Shown one piece after another: positions 1 to 9,286 of a stretch of 64,000 bases of DNA. Below the pieces are notes generated by a model, which saw nothing but the letters and a program-made list of their open reading frames with translations, was not told the DNA's origin and searched no databases. Each line of letters starts with the position of its first letter. Position 1 is the first letter of the stretch. The DNA comes from Streptomyces sp. B21-105 (GTDB lineage: Bacteria; Actinomycetota; Actinomycetes; Streptomycetales; Streptomycetaceae): contig NZ_JARUMJ010000001.1 in NCBI RefSeq assembly GCF_036898465.1, positions 2,046,001-2,110,000 of the forward strand, given 5' to 3'. The translations under genes were made by a program, and so were the position numbers.

Positions 1-1036
<1,036 letters not shown>

Positions 1037-1170
1037 CCAGGCGGGAGTCGACCTGTAGTGATCTTTGCCCGCTCCGCCGCCCCGCGTAACCTCGGCCGGC
1101 GATCGCCCTGACGCCGATGACCGGGGTGAAGGGCCGATGGTCGGCCTGGAGGCCTGAGGGGTCCTGGCGT

Positions 1171-1208
1171 CCGGCGGGCGTGAGCGGTGGTCCGCCCGCG
1201 CCCGCCGG
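1171..1208 (-). terminator. Hairpin terminator downstream of the arabinofuranosidase gene
   Basis: CCGGCGGGCG (1171-1180) pairs perfectly with CGCCCGCCGG (1199-1208), and an inner GCGG/CCGC stem lies in the loop. The hairpin begins 7 bases after the stop at 1215 on the minus strand. There is no T-tract, as is usual for Streptomyces terminators. Confidence 0.7.
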
Positions 1209-1214
1209 GGTGCG

Positions 1215-3722
1215 TTACCGCTGCTTGATCCGCAGGAAGGTGACCGAGTTCGCCGGGAAGGTGTAGGTGAACTTCCCGGCGACCCCGGTGACGGTGGAGG
1301 TCACCGGGGCGACCGGCGTCGCGGTCTCCGTGTTGACCGCGTCCGGGGCCGCGACGAGGGTGGTGGCCTTCGCCTTCGAGGCGACCCCGGCGCCGCCGAG
1401 GTCGATCGCCGTGCGGGCGTCCGAGGCCTGGGCGTTGACGACCTTGACGATCAGGTCGCCGGTCTTCCGGTCCTTGGTGACGACCTGCCGGAACGGCTCG
1501 GCGGGCTTGTCGTCGGTGAAGCTGCCCCACTCCTGGCCGTCGAGGTAGAGGGTGACCTGCCGCCCGCGCACCTTGACGTCGACGTCGTAGGCGCGGCCCG
1601 TCTCGACGGACCCGGCCTTGGAGATCAGCGTCGACTTGCCGCCGTCCACGGCCTGCTCGACGGCGGACTGGGTGTTGTTCCAGCCGCCCAGGTTCCACCA
1701 GTAGAAGTTGCCGGTGTCCTTGACGCCGAACGCGACGAGGAAGCCTTCCTTGCCGGACTTCTTGGTGGCCTTCACATGCAGGTCGTAGTCGTGCCAGGCG
1801 GGGTCACCGGCCGAGACCATGGTGTTCTCTGCGGCGGTGTCGGTCTGCACGTACTGCCCGTCCTGGACGGACCAGCCGCCGCCGCCGGTGTGCGTCCACC
1901 GCGAGGCGTCGCCGGAGAAGTCGTCGCTCAGCAGCGACGCGCCGTCCGCGCCGGTCACCTTCACGTCGTCGTACGCGGCGCTCGTCGCCCAGGTCGACAG
2001 GCCGACGGCGCCCGTGATCGGGCCCTGGAGGGAGGGGGTGCCGGTGGCCGTCGAGGGCACCACCCGGTCGCCGACGTTGGTCATGAACAGCTTCTGGACC
2101 TCGTAGTTGGCGGAGTTCCAGGAGGCGTGGTCGTTGAACCACACCAGGTCCGGGCGCCACTGGACGTAGTCCTCGTTGGCGAACAGCGGCGCGTAGGAGG
2201 CGAGCTTGACGACGTCGGCGTTGCGTTCGAGGCCGGTCATGAACGCAGCCTCGGCCAGGCCGTTCTTGAAGGCGTTGCCCTGGGAGGCGTACTCGCCGAG
2301 GAAGACCTTCGGGCCGCTGCGGTCGTAGGAGTCGTAGCGGTCGTTGTTCTGCAGGAACCACTGCGGACTGTTGTAGTAGTGCTCGTCGACCATGTCGACC
2401 TCGGCGTCCCGGTTGAGCTGCCAGGCCGTGTCGAAGGTCGAACCGGAGTCGTCCGGGCCGGAGTTGGAGATGACGGTGACGTCCGGGTACTTGGCCGCGA
2501 TGGCGGCGCGGAACTCCTTGAAGCGGGCGAAGAACTCGGTGGGGAGGTTCTCCTCGTTGCCGACCTCGAGGTGGGTGAGGTGGAAGGGCTTGGGGTGGCC
2601 CATCCGGGCGCGCTTCTTGCCCCAGGTGGAGGTGACCGGGCCGTTGGCGAACTCGATGAGGTCGAGCGTGTCCTGGATGTGCCGCTTCAGCAGCGCCTCG
2701 TCGACCACCGCCCTGTTCTGGCCGCAGCCGGTGACCAGGGCGGGGACCACGGGCAGCGGCATCGCGCCGATGTCCTCGGCGAAGCGGAAGTACTCGTAGT
2801 AGCCGAGGCCGTAACTCTGGTTGTAGCCCCAGAAGTTGGAGTTGACCGCGCGCTGCTCGACGGGCCCGACGGTGTCCTTCCACTGGTAGGACCGGGCGCG
2901 CTGCCAGCCGGACGCCTCACTGTAGTCCTGCATGGAACCGGTGTTCACCAGGCAGCCGCCGGGGAAGCGCACGAAGCCCGGGTGCAGGGCGGCGACCTTC
3001 TCGGCGAGGTCCTTGCGCAGCCCGTTGGGCTCGTTGCGGTAGGTGTCCCGGGGGAACAGCGACACCATGTCGAGGGCGGCCGCGGCCGAGGAGCCCACCG
3101 TCAGACGGCCGTTGCTGCTGGTGCGGGCGGCGGTGAAGGACGTCCGGTACTGGACCCAGCCGCCGGTGCGCACGGCGACCGTGCGGGCGGGGGCCAGCGC
3201 CCCGTCGGCGTCCTGGAGGCTCACGGTGAGGGTGCTGCCGTGCTCGGCGCGGGCCCACACCGAGAAGTCGTACTTCTTGCCCTGCTCGACCCGGACGCCG
3301 GTGTTGTACCCGGAGTTCGTCACGGACGAGCCGGCGGCCAGCGACAGGTAGTTGCGGTTGCGGTCGTGGAGACGCCCGGCGTCGTCGAGAACCTGCGCCG
3401 TGCCGTCGACCGCCCAGGACGTCAGCGGGGTGTACGACCTGTTGTCGACGGCGGCGTACTCGAAGGAGCGGTTCTGCACGAGTTCGGCGTACAGACCGCC
3501 GTCGGCCGCCCGGTTGATGTCCTCGAAGAAGACGCCGTACATCGTGTCGTCGATCTTCGCGCCCTTGGCGGACGGGTCGACGGTGATCGCGTAGTCGGTC
3601 ACGGACTCGGCGTGCGCCGGGGCCGGGAGAAGGGCGGCGGCGGTCAGCAGGGCGGTGAGGGGAAGGCCGATTCTCCAGCGCGTGCGGGCGGTGGGGGCGG
3701 TGGGGGTGGCGCTGCGTGGCAT
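1215..3722 (-). CDS. Secreted alpha-L-arabinofuranosidase, GH51-like, with C-terminal beta-sandwich module
   Basis: An 835-residue exported glycoside hydrolase that probably releases L-arabinofuranosyl side chains from plant arabinoxylan or arabinan outside the cell. Residues 1-38 form a Sec signal peptide (Arg-rich start, LPLTALLTAAALL, AHA-E cleavage). The GH51/alpha-L-AF fold follows, with EVGNEENLP holding the acid/base glutamate and VFLGEYASQG holding the nucleophile. Before the catalytic domain there is a carbohydrate-binding-like stretch (about 90-230). A second one (about 600-740, SDDFSGDASRWTH to WGSFTDD) resembles a laminin G/CBM66-type sandwich. The gene is monocistronic with its own terminator. 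Substrate preference is inferred from the family. Confidence 0.88.
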   Translation of the reverse strand: MPRSATPTAPTARTRWRIGLPLTALLTAAALLPAPAHAESVTDYAITVDPSAKGAKIDDTMYGVFFEDINRAADGGLYAELVQNRSFEYAAVDNRSYTPLTSWAVDGTAQVLDDAGRLHDRNRNYLSLAAGSSVTNSGYNTGVRVEQGKKYDFSVWARAEHGSTLTVSLQDADGALAPARTVAVRTGGWVQYRTSFTAARTSSNGRLTVGSSAAAALDMVSLFPRDTYRNEPNGLRKDLAEKVAALHPGFVRFPGGCLVNTGSMQDYSEASGWQRARSYQWKDTVGPVEQRAVNSNFWGYNQSYGLGYYEYFRFAEDIGAMPLPVVPALVTGCGQNRAVVDEALLKRHIQDTLDLIEFANGPVTSTWGKKRARMGHPKPFHLTHLEVGNEENLPTEFFARFKEFRAAIAAKYPDVTVISNSGPDDSGSTFDTAWQLNRDAEVDMVDEHYYNSPQWFLQNNDRYDSYDRSGPKVFLGEYASQGNAFKNGLAEAAFMTGLERNADVVKLASYAPLFANEDYVQWRPDLVWFNDHASWNSANYEVQKLFMTNVGDRVVPSTATGTPSLQGPITGAVGLSTWATSAAYDDVKVTGADGASLLSDDFSGDASRWTHTGGGGWSVQDGQYVQTDTAAENTMVSAGDPAWHDYDLHVKATKKSGKEGFLVAFGVKDTGNFYWWNLGGWNNTQSAVEQAVDGGKSTLISKAGSVETGRAYDVDVKVRGRQVTLYLDGQEWGSFTDDKPAEPFRQVVTKDRKTGDLIVKVVNAQASDARTAIDLGGAGVASKAKATTLVAAPDAVNTETATPVAPVTSTVTGVAGKFTYTFPANSVTFLRIKQR

Positions 3723-3929
3723 GAATAACTCCGCGGCTCGTTGGTGCGAGTTGTTCTGCGAGTCGTCCTGTGAGTCGTTCGAAATATCAGACGATGATCA
3801 GCACTGCGAACGGCAAGATAGGGAGGTGAAGGAGGCACGTCAATGGGGCGTGCGGCGGCGGGCGGGACGGCGGGCGGCGCCCCATGGGTGAGATCCGGCC
3901 AGTGCCGGGGGCCTGCTGCTCGTCGTCGG

Positions 3930-4523
3930 CTACGCGCGCGTGGACTGAGCCGGCGCCCCTTCGAGGCGGAGGTTCCAGCGGCCGACGCGGCCGGTGACGG
4001 TCGTCGTGGACAGCGGGCGCACATCGATGTTCCAGTACGTCGAGGGCGGCGCCTTGAGCGCGTACACCAGGGCCGCGCGGATCACGCTCGGCTCGGCGAC
4101 GGCGACGATGCGGCAGCCGTCCTCCACCGGCCGGGTGTCGAGCCAGCCGCCCACCCGGGAGATGAACCCGAGCAGGGACTCACCGCCGTGCGGAGTGGCG
4201 AGCGGGTCGGCCAGCCAGGCGTCCACGGCCTCCGGCTCCCTCGCCATCGCCTCGCCGAGCGTGAAGCCGCGCCAGCGGCCCATGTCGCAGTCCCGCAGCG
4301 CGAGCTGCACCAGCGGGGCGTAGCCGAGCGCGTCCCCGGTGGCCCGGCTGCGCGGGGTCGGCGAGCAATAGCGCAACTCGGCGGCGGCGAGCGGGATCAG
4401 CTCGCCGGCCGCGCGCTGCACCTCGCCCCAGTCCGCCTGGTCCAGCGGCCGGTCGTCCTCGAAGCGTTCCGCGAGCAGCGGGGAGCTGCGAGCGGCGGCG
4501 ACGAAGGTGACCCGAAGTGGCAT
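3930..4523 (-). CDS. Histidine phosphatase superfamily protein lacking both catalytic histidines
   Basis: A 197-residue protein with the outline of a phosphoglycerate-mutase-like histidine phosphatase: the CSPTPRSRATGDALG segment (the usual SPxxRAxQTA), ALRDCDMGRWRGFT (the usual LxExxxGxWEG), and HGGESLLGF (the usual PxGES). The first catalytic motif, normally RHG, reads FVAAARSS. The last, normally SHG, reads VAEPSVIRAAL. Both active-site histidines are therefore absent, so a binding or regulatory role is more likely than phosphomonoesterase activity. It stands alone on the minus strand with about 115 bases of unremarkable sequence upstream. The true function is unknown. Confidence 0.75.
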   Translation of the reverse strand: MPLRVTFVAAARSSPLLAERFEDDRPLDQADWGEVQRAAGELIPLAAAELRYCSPTPRSRATGDALGYAPLVQLALRDCDMGRWRGFTLGEAMAREPEAVDAWLADPLATPHGGESLLGFISRVGGWLDTRPVEDGCRIVAVAEPSVIRAALVYALKAPPSTYWNIDVRPLSTTTVTGRVGRWNLRLEGAPAQSTRA

Positions 4524-4639
4524 GCGGTGATGGTGAGCCGCGTAACTGCGCAGGTCAAGAGGTGTCGGCGGACGGCCGGCAGAAACTCGCCGACGGGTTC
4601 AGTGTTCTTCGGGCAAGTCGCCAGAAAACAGCGTCGCCG

Positions 4640-5146
4640 TCACGCCGGCCCGGGCACGTCGAAGATCAGCGCCATCCAGTTGTCCGGCTTCTCCAGCGCT
4701 TCGAAGCCGACCTGCCGGTACACCCCGTGTGCGTCGTGGGTGGCGAGGAGGATGCGGCGCAGGTCGTAGGGACGCAGGTGGTCGCGGACGGCGGCGACCA
4801 GCGCGGTGCCGATGCCCTTCCCGCGCGCCGCCCGGTCCACGTAGACGTCGCACAGCCACGCGAAGGTGGCGAAATCCGTCACCACCCGCGCGTAGGCGAC
4901 CTGCTCCCCCGACGCCGTGTCGTACACGCCGAAGTTCAGCGAACCGTCGATCGCGCGGTCCTGCTTCTCCCGCTCGCGGCCGATCGCCCAGTACGCGTCC
5001 GCGGACATCCAGCGGTGCACACGCTCGGCGTCGACGCGGGCGGGGTCGGTGGAGATCTCGTATCCCTCGGCGAGGGGCGGGGTGGCGTTCTTGGCGTCCG
5101 TGGCGCTCTGGGCGTCCGTGGCGTTCATGGCGTCCGTGGCTGTCAT
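4640..5146 (-). CDS. GNAT family N-acetyltransferase
   Basis: A 168-residue acetyl-CoA-dependent acetyltransferase of unknown substrate. Motif A is clear (VYVDRAARGKGIGTAL, pyrophosphate loop R-G-K-G-I-G), and motif B is GVYRQVGFEALE near the C-terminus. The first 22 residues are a low-complexity tandem (MNATDA/QSATDA/KNATPP) encoded by an 18-bp repeat at about 5083-5146. A later start would remove the repeat but lacks a better ribosome site. Its stop is 24 bases from the MocR gene end, on the same strand but without overlap. Confidence 0.85.
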   Translation of the reverse strand: MTATDAMNATDAQSATDAKNATPPLAEGYEISTDPARVDAERVHRWMSADAYWAIGREREKQDRAIDGSLNFGVYDTASGEQVAYARVVTDFATFAWLCDVYVDRAARGKGIGTALVAAVRDHLRPYDLRRILLATHDAHGVYRQVGFEALEKPDNWMALIFDVPGPA

Positions 5147-5170
5147 GGCCGGATCCTCACAGGGCGGCGT

Positions 5171-6664
5171 TCACGCTGTCGAACGGTTTGCGGGCAGCGA
5201 CTCGTCGTACGCCGCCCGCAGCCGCCGGACCCCCTCGGTGATCTCCTCCGCCCCGGCGACGGCCGCGAAGCTCAGCCGCACGTGGGCGGCCGGGGGTTCG
5301 GCGCTGAAGTAGGGGCGACCGGGGGCGAGGGCGACGCCGGCGCGCAGGGCGGCGGCCGTGAACGCCGCCTCCGTCTGGGAGCCGACGGCCCGCGCGGCGT
5401 CACCGGCTCCGCCGGCCTGCCGCAGCCGCAGCCACAGGTGGTAGCCGCCGGACGGGATGTGCGGCAGGTCGAGTTCGGGCAGCCGCAGCCGCAGGGCGGA
5501 GGTCATCGCGTCCCGCCGGGCCCGGAGCTCGGCGGCGACGGTCCGCAGATGGCGGGGCCAGGCGGGTGAGCCGACGAGTTCGAGCGCCGCCTCCTGCAGC
5601 GGGCGGGGCACGAAGAAGGTGTCGACGACCTGGATGGCGCGCAGCCGCTCCAGGACCGGCCCGCGGGCGGCCAGCGCGCTGACCCGGAAGCTCGGCGAGG
5701 TCGCCTTCGTCAAGGAGCCGACGTGGACGACGACGCCGTCGGGGTCGTCGGCGACCAGCGGCCTCGGCAGCTGCCCGGCGTCCTCGTGGGCCAGCCGGCG
5801 CACGAAGTCGTCCTCGACGACGAACGCGCCCGCCTCCCGGGCGATGCGGAGCACCTGCGGGCGCCGCTCGGCGGCGAGCACGGCGCCGGTCGGGTTCTGG
5901 AACAGCGGCTGACAGACGAACACCCGGGCGCCGGTGGCCCGGAACGCGTCGGCGAGCAGCTGCGGCCGAACCCCGTCCGGGTCGACCGGCACCGGCACCG
6001 GGCGCAGCCCCGCCGACCGGGCGATCGCCAGCATGCCGGGGTACGTCGGCGACTCGACGAGGACCGGTGCGCCGGGCGGGGCGAGGGCGCGCAGGGCGGT
6101 GGTGAGCGCGGCCTGGCCGCCCGCGCTCACCAGCACCTCGGCCGCGGTCAGCGAGCCGCCGATGGCCCGGGCGAACCAGTCGCGCAGCTCGGGCAGCCCT
6201 TCCATGGGCGGTCGCCCCCAGGCTCCGGGGCGTCGCCCGGCTCTCGCCAGGGCCGCCGCCATCGCGCGTTCCGGCTGCAACGAGGGGTGCAAGTAGCCGC
6301 CGTTGAACTCGATCACGCCGGGTGGCGGAGCGTCCAGCGACACCGTGACGCCCGAGGCGTCCACCGACCGCGGGACCAGGTCGGCGGCGCCGTCCGCGCT
6401 CAGTGCGACCTCCTGCCAGGAGGTGTCGGCCGCGGGCGTGGCCGTGGCGCGCGTCGGCCGGGTCCGGAAGGCGCCCGCACCGGGCCGGGTCACCACCAGG
6501 CCCTCGGCGGCCAACTGCGCCAGGGCCCGCGAGACGGTCACCGGGCTCACCCGGAATCTCTCGACCAGCGCCCGGCTCGACGGGAGCTTTCCACCAGGAG
6601 AGTAGCGGTCGAGCTCAGCGCGCAGCCGATCCGCCAGTTCACCCACACTGCTACGCTCTTGCAT
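5171..6664 (-). CDS. MocR/PdxR-type GntR regulator with aminotransferase domain
   Basis: A 497-residue PLP-dependent transcription factor. The N-terminal winged helix (about 1-70: ADRLRAELDRYSPGGKLPSS, SPVTVSRALAQLAAEGLV) is GntR type. The rest is a class I aminotransferase fold with VFVCQPLFQNPTG and the PLP lysine in HVGSLTKATSPSFR. The start chosen is the ATG at 6664 (MQERSSVGEL), where the HTH begins; upstream sequence is open but belongs to the divergent gene. It overlaps the EamA start by two bases, the classical MocR-target arrangement, so it most likely controls that exporter. Effector and binding mode are inferred. Confidence 0.9.
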   Translation of the reverse strand: MQERSSVGELADRLRAELDRYSPGGKLPSSRALVERFRVSPVTVSRALAQLAAEGLVVTRPGAGAFRTRPTRATATPAADTSWQEVALSADGAADLVPRSVDASGVTVSLDAPPPGVIEFNGGYLHPSLQPERAMAAALARAGRRPGAWGRPPMEGLPELRDWFARAIGGSLTAAEVLVSAGGQAALTTALRALAPPGAPVLVESPTYPGMLAIARSAGLRPVPVPVDPDGVRPQLLADAFRATGARVFVCQPLFQNPTGAVLAAERRPQVLRIAREAGAFVVEDDFVRRLAHEDAGQLPRPLVADDPDGVVVHVGSLTKATSPSFRVSALAARGPVLERLRAIQVVDTFFVPRPLQEAALELVGSPAWPRHLRTVAAELRARRDAMTSALRLRLPELDLPHIPSGGYHLWLRLRQAGGAGDAARAVGSQTEAAFTAAALRAGVALAPGRPYFSAEPPAAHVRLSFAAVAGAEEITEGVRRLRAAYDESLPANRSTA

Positions 6665-7601
6665 GACAACACAGAGTAGCGCTACTGCACAGTCGGCGAT
6701 AGCAGTCAGCACCTCTCGCCCGAGCGGCCACAACGCCGGCCCCGGCACAGGCACAGGCACCTTGCTGGCCGCCCTCGGCGTCGTCGCCTTCTCCCTCACG
6801 TTCCCCGCCACCGCCTGGGGACTGGAGGGCTTCGGCGCTTGGTCGCTGGTCGCCGTGCGCAGCGTCCTGGCGGCTCTGATCGCGGGCGGGTGCCTGCTCG
6901 CACTGCGCGTCCCGCCGCCCGCCCGCCGGCACTGGGCGGGGCTCGCCGTCGTCGCCGGCGGGGTGGTCGTCGGCTTCCCGCTGCTCACCACGCTCGCCCT
7001 GCGGACGTCCACCACCGCGCACGCCGCCGTCGTGGTCGGTCTGCTGCCGCTGACGACGGCGCTGCTGTCCGCGCTGCGCACGGGCGTGCGGCCGTCCCGT
7101 ACGTTCTGGGCGGCGGCCCTGGCCGGCGCGGGCGCGGTGGTTGCGTTCACCGTGCAGCAGAGCGGCGGAGCCCTGACCACGGCCGACCTGTATCTGTTCG
7201 GGGCGCTGCTGGTGTGCGCGGCCGGCTACACCGAGGGCGGCAGGCTGGCCCGGGTGATGCCGGGCTGGCAGGTCATCGGCTGGGCGCTGGTGCTCTGCCT
7301 GCCCGTCGGCGTGCCCGCTGCCTGGCTCGCGCTCGCCCACGAAGGCGCCCACCCGAACGTGCACAGCGTGGCCGGGCTGCTGTGGGTGGCGGCGGGCTCG
7401 CAGTTCCTCGGCCTCGTGGTCTGGTACCGGGGAATGGCGGCGATCGGCGTTCCCAAGGCCAGCCAGTTGCAGTTGGCCCAGCCGCTGCTCACACTGGTGT
7501 GGTCGGTGCTGCTGCTGGGCGAGCAGCTCACTGCCGCCGCTCCGCTGACTGCGGCAGCCGTGCTCGTCTGCATCGCCGTCACACAGCGGGCGCGCGGTTG
7601 A
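6663..7601 (+). CDS. EamA/DMT-family transporter (probable amino acid or metabolite exporter)
   Basis: A 312-residue membrane protein with about ten hydrophobic helices in two EamA repeats (for example LAALGVVAFSLTFPATAWG and LLTLVWSVLLLGEQLTAAAPLT). The ATG at 6663 gives a 36-residue Ser/Gly/Thr-rich tail before the first helix. No Shine-Dalgarno precedes it, so the transcript may be leaderless, or a downstream TTG may be used. The divergent MocR gene is its likely regulator. The substrate cannot be read from sequence. Confidence 0.88.
   Translation: MTTQSSATAQSAIAVSTSRPSGHNAGPGTGTGTLLAALGVVAFSLTFPATAWGLEGFGAWSLVAVRSVLAALIAGGCLLALRVPPPARRHWAGLAVVAGGVVVGFPLLTTLALRTSTTAHAAVVVGLLPLTTALLSALRTGVRPSRTFWAAALAGAGAVVAFTVQQSGGALTTADLYLFGALLVCAAGYTEGGRLARVMPGWQVIGWALVLCLPVGVPAAWLALAHEGAHPNVHSVAGLLWVAAGSQFLGLVVWYRGMAAIGVPKASQLQLAQPLLTLVWSVLLLGEQLTAAAPLTAAAVLVCIAVTQRARG
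6675..6686. promoter_or_regulatory. Palindromic operator candidate for the MocR/EamA pair
   Basis: AGTAGCGCTACT is a perfect 12-bp palindrome lying 10 bases inside the EamA frame and just upstream of the MocR start. A related half, CTGCTACGCTCT, lies on the other side of the overlapping start codons (about 6649-6660), and a further half, ATAGCAGT, lies at about 6701-6708. The three spaced copies of the same half-site fit a MocR dimer covering both start sites. Confidence 0.5.
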
Positions 7602-7648
7602 GTCCAGGCACGCGCCGCCGTTCCCGCACCCGGTGAGGAGGCCCACAG

Positions 7649-7852
7649 ATGCGCGCAACCGAGGGCGACCAGTTCGTCCAGCACGGCAGAGTGGTCGGGC
7701 AACACGACAAGGTCGGCGAGATCCTCGAGGTGATGGGCCAGGCGGGCAACCCCCCGTACCGCGTCCGCTTCGAGGACGGGCACGTCGGCGTGTGCTCACC
7801 CGGTCCCGACACCGAGATCCGTCACAGGACGGCCGGGGAGCCCCGGCCGTGA
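7649..7852 (+). CDS. DUF1918 domain protein
   Basis: A 67-residue small protein with the DUF1918 pattern: an N-terminal MRATEGDQFVQHGRVVG followed by EILEVMG and YRVRFEDGHVGVCSPGPD. These are common actinobacterial SH3-like small proteins of unknown role. The ribosome site GAGGAGG is 8 bases before the ATG. The stop codon is embedded in a terminator hairpin. Confidence 0.85.
   Translation: MRATEGDQFVQHGRVVGQHDKVGEILEVMGQAGNPPYRVRFEDGHVGVCSPGPDTEIRHRTAGEPRP
7829..7850. terminator. Bidirectional hairpin terminator
   Basis: ACGGCCGGGG (7829-7838) and CCCCGGCCGT (7841-7850) form a perfect 10-bp stem with a 2-base loop. It overlaps the DUF1918 stop and lies 30 bases from the stop of the convergent gene. 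Confidence 0.75.
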
Positions 7853-7880
7853 CGCCCGGCGGAGGCTCCGCCGCCACAGC

Positions 7881-9113
7881 TCAGCGCGGAGGCTCCGCCC
7901 GTCCCGGGTAGTGGTCGGCGACCACCCGCGCCATCGCCCCGATCCGGTCCGTCCGTAGGTCCTTCGCGGCGAAGAAGACGTGCCCGCGCACCTCGGGGTG
8001 CCGGGCGGCGAGGTCGAGGTGGTCGGACAGTTCGGCCGGGTCCTGCCAGGCCGCGGGCTGCGCGGGATCGCCCGCCCGGTAGAGGGCCTCGCCGATGTAC
8101 AGACGGGTGCGGCTGCCCCTCGCGACCTCCGCCCACCAGGGCACGAGCTTGGCGTAGTCGGCGACCGACAGCCCGATGTTCCAGTACAGCTGCGGCACGA
8201 CGTAGTCGATCCAGCCCTCGCGCACCCACTTGCGGGTGTCGGCGTGGATGTCGTCGTACGACTGCAGCGCCCGCGTGTCGGAGCCGCGCGTGTCGGTGGA
8301 GGCATTGCGCCACACCCCGAACGGGCTGATGCCGAACTGCGTCGTGGGCCGTACGGCCTTGATCCGGGCGGCCGTCTCCAGCACCAGCCGGTCGACGTTG
8401 TCGCGCCGCCAGGCGGCCCGGCTGGAGAAGGCGCCGCCGTGGGCGTCGTAGGCGGCCTCGTCGTCGAAGGTCTGGCCGGCCACCGGGTAGGGGTAGAAGT
8501 AGTCGTCGAAGTGCACGGCGTCCACGGGGTACTTGCGGACCGCGTCCAGGATGGCGTCCTGCACGAAGGCACGGACCTCGGGCAGACCCGGGTTGTAGTA
8601 GAGCCTCCCGCCGAACGGGACCGACCAGTCCGGATTCCGGCGTGCCGGGTGGGACGCGACGAGCCTCGTGGGGTCGTCGTGGGTGGCGACGCGGTACGGG
8701 TTGAACCAGGCGTGCAGCTGAAGCCCGCGCGCGTGGGCTTCGGTGACGGCCGTGCCCAGCGGGTCCCAGCCGGGCGAGCGGCCCTGGACGCCGGTGAGCA
8801 CCTGGGACCACGGCTCGTACGGCGAGGGCCACAGCGCGTCGGCCGTGGGCCGCACCTGGAGGACCACCGTGTTCAGGCGTCTGTCGACCGCCAGGTCGAG
8901 CAGCGCGATCAGCTCGGCGCGCTGTGCCGCGGCGGACAGGCCCGAGCGGGACGGCCAGTCGCGGTTGGAGACGGTCGCCACCCACATCCCCCGCATCTCG
9001 GTCGTCGTCGCCCTTCGCTCCCCCGGGGGAGCGGCCGCCGCACCCGTCGTGGTGAACGCCGACAGCGCTGCCAGCGCGAACGCCCGCCGGGTCAGTCGAC
9101 CCATCGCACACAT
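7881..9113 (-). CDS. Secreted GHL10 (DUF187) family glycoside hydrolase
   Basis: About 410 residues. The N-terminus MGRLTRRAFALAALSAF carries a twin arginine and a hydrophobic core ending AAAA-PPGE, so Tat-type export is likely. The mature part matches the GHL10 TIM barrel (EMRGMWVATVSNRDWPS, TVVLQVRPTADALWPS, AVHFDDYFYPYP, YVVPQLYWNIG), a family found on cell surfaces and thought to act on peptidoglycan or polysaccharide. The start is uncertain: ATG at 9113 has GGAG 9 bases upstream, and ATG at 9104 would give a tighter signal peptide. Convergent with DUF1918. Confidence 0.85.
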   Translation of the reverse strand: MCAMGRLTRRAFALAALSAFTTTGAAAAPPGERRATTTEMRGMWVATVSNRDWPSRSGLSAAAQRAELIALLDLAVDRRLNTVVLQVRPTADALWPSPYEPWSQVLTGVQGRSPGWDPLGTAVTEAHARGLQLHAWFNPYRVATHDDPTRLVASHPARRNPDWSVPFGGRLYYNPGLPEVRAFVQDAILDAVRKYPVDAVHFDDYFYPYPVAGQTFDDEAAYDAHGGAFSSRAAWRRDNVDRLVLETAARIKAVRPTTQFGISPFGVWRNASTDTRGSDTRALQSYDDIHADTRKWVREGWIDYVVPQLYWNIGLSVADYAKLVPWWAEVARGSRTRLYIGEALYRAGDPAQPAAWQDPAELSDHLDLAARHPEVRGHVFFAAKDLRTDRIGAMARVVADHYPGRAEPPR

Positions 9114-9286
9114 CCCCACATACTCCGCGGATCCGCACGGTCACGGATCGTGTCGGGCCCCAGCATGCCCCCACCCCGGCGATCGATCATCGATACTTGC
9201 TAGTAACGTGCACGATCGGAGCAGGCCTGCCGGAATCCCGGCGGACGTGCCCCTGCCAACGAAGTCAGCGCGGCGAAAGGGACGAT

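Noticed and set aside
1776..3728. A 650-codon + strand open frame opposite the arabinofuranosidase
   Set aside because: Val/Gly/Arg-rich composition typical of antisense GC3 reading; no domain.
6665..7180. N-terminal extension of the MocR frame to 7180
   Set aside because: It would be fully antisense to the EamA exporter, and the GntR domain begins exactly at the ATG at 6664.
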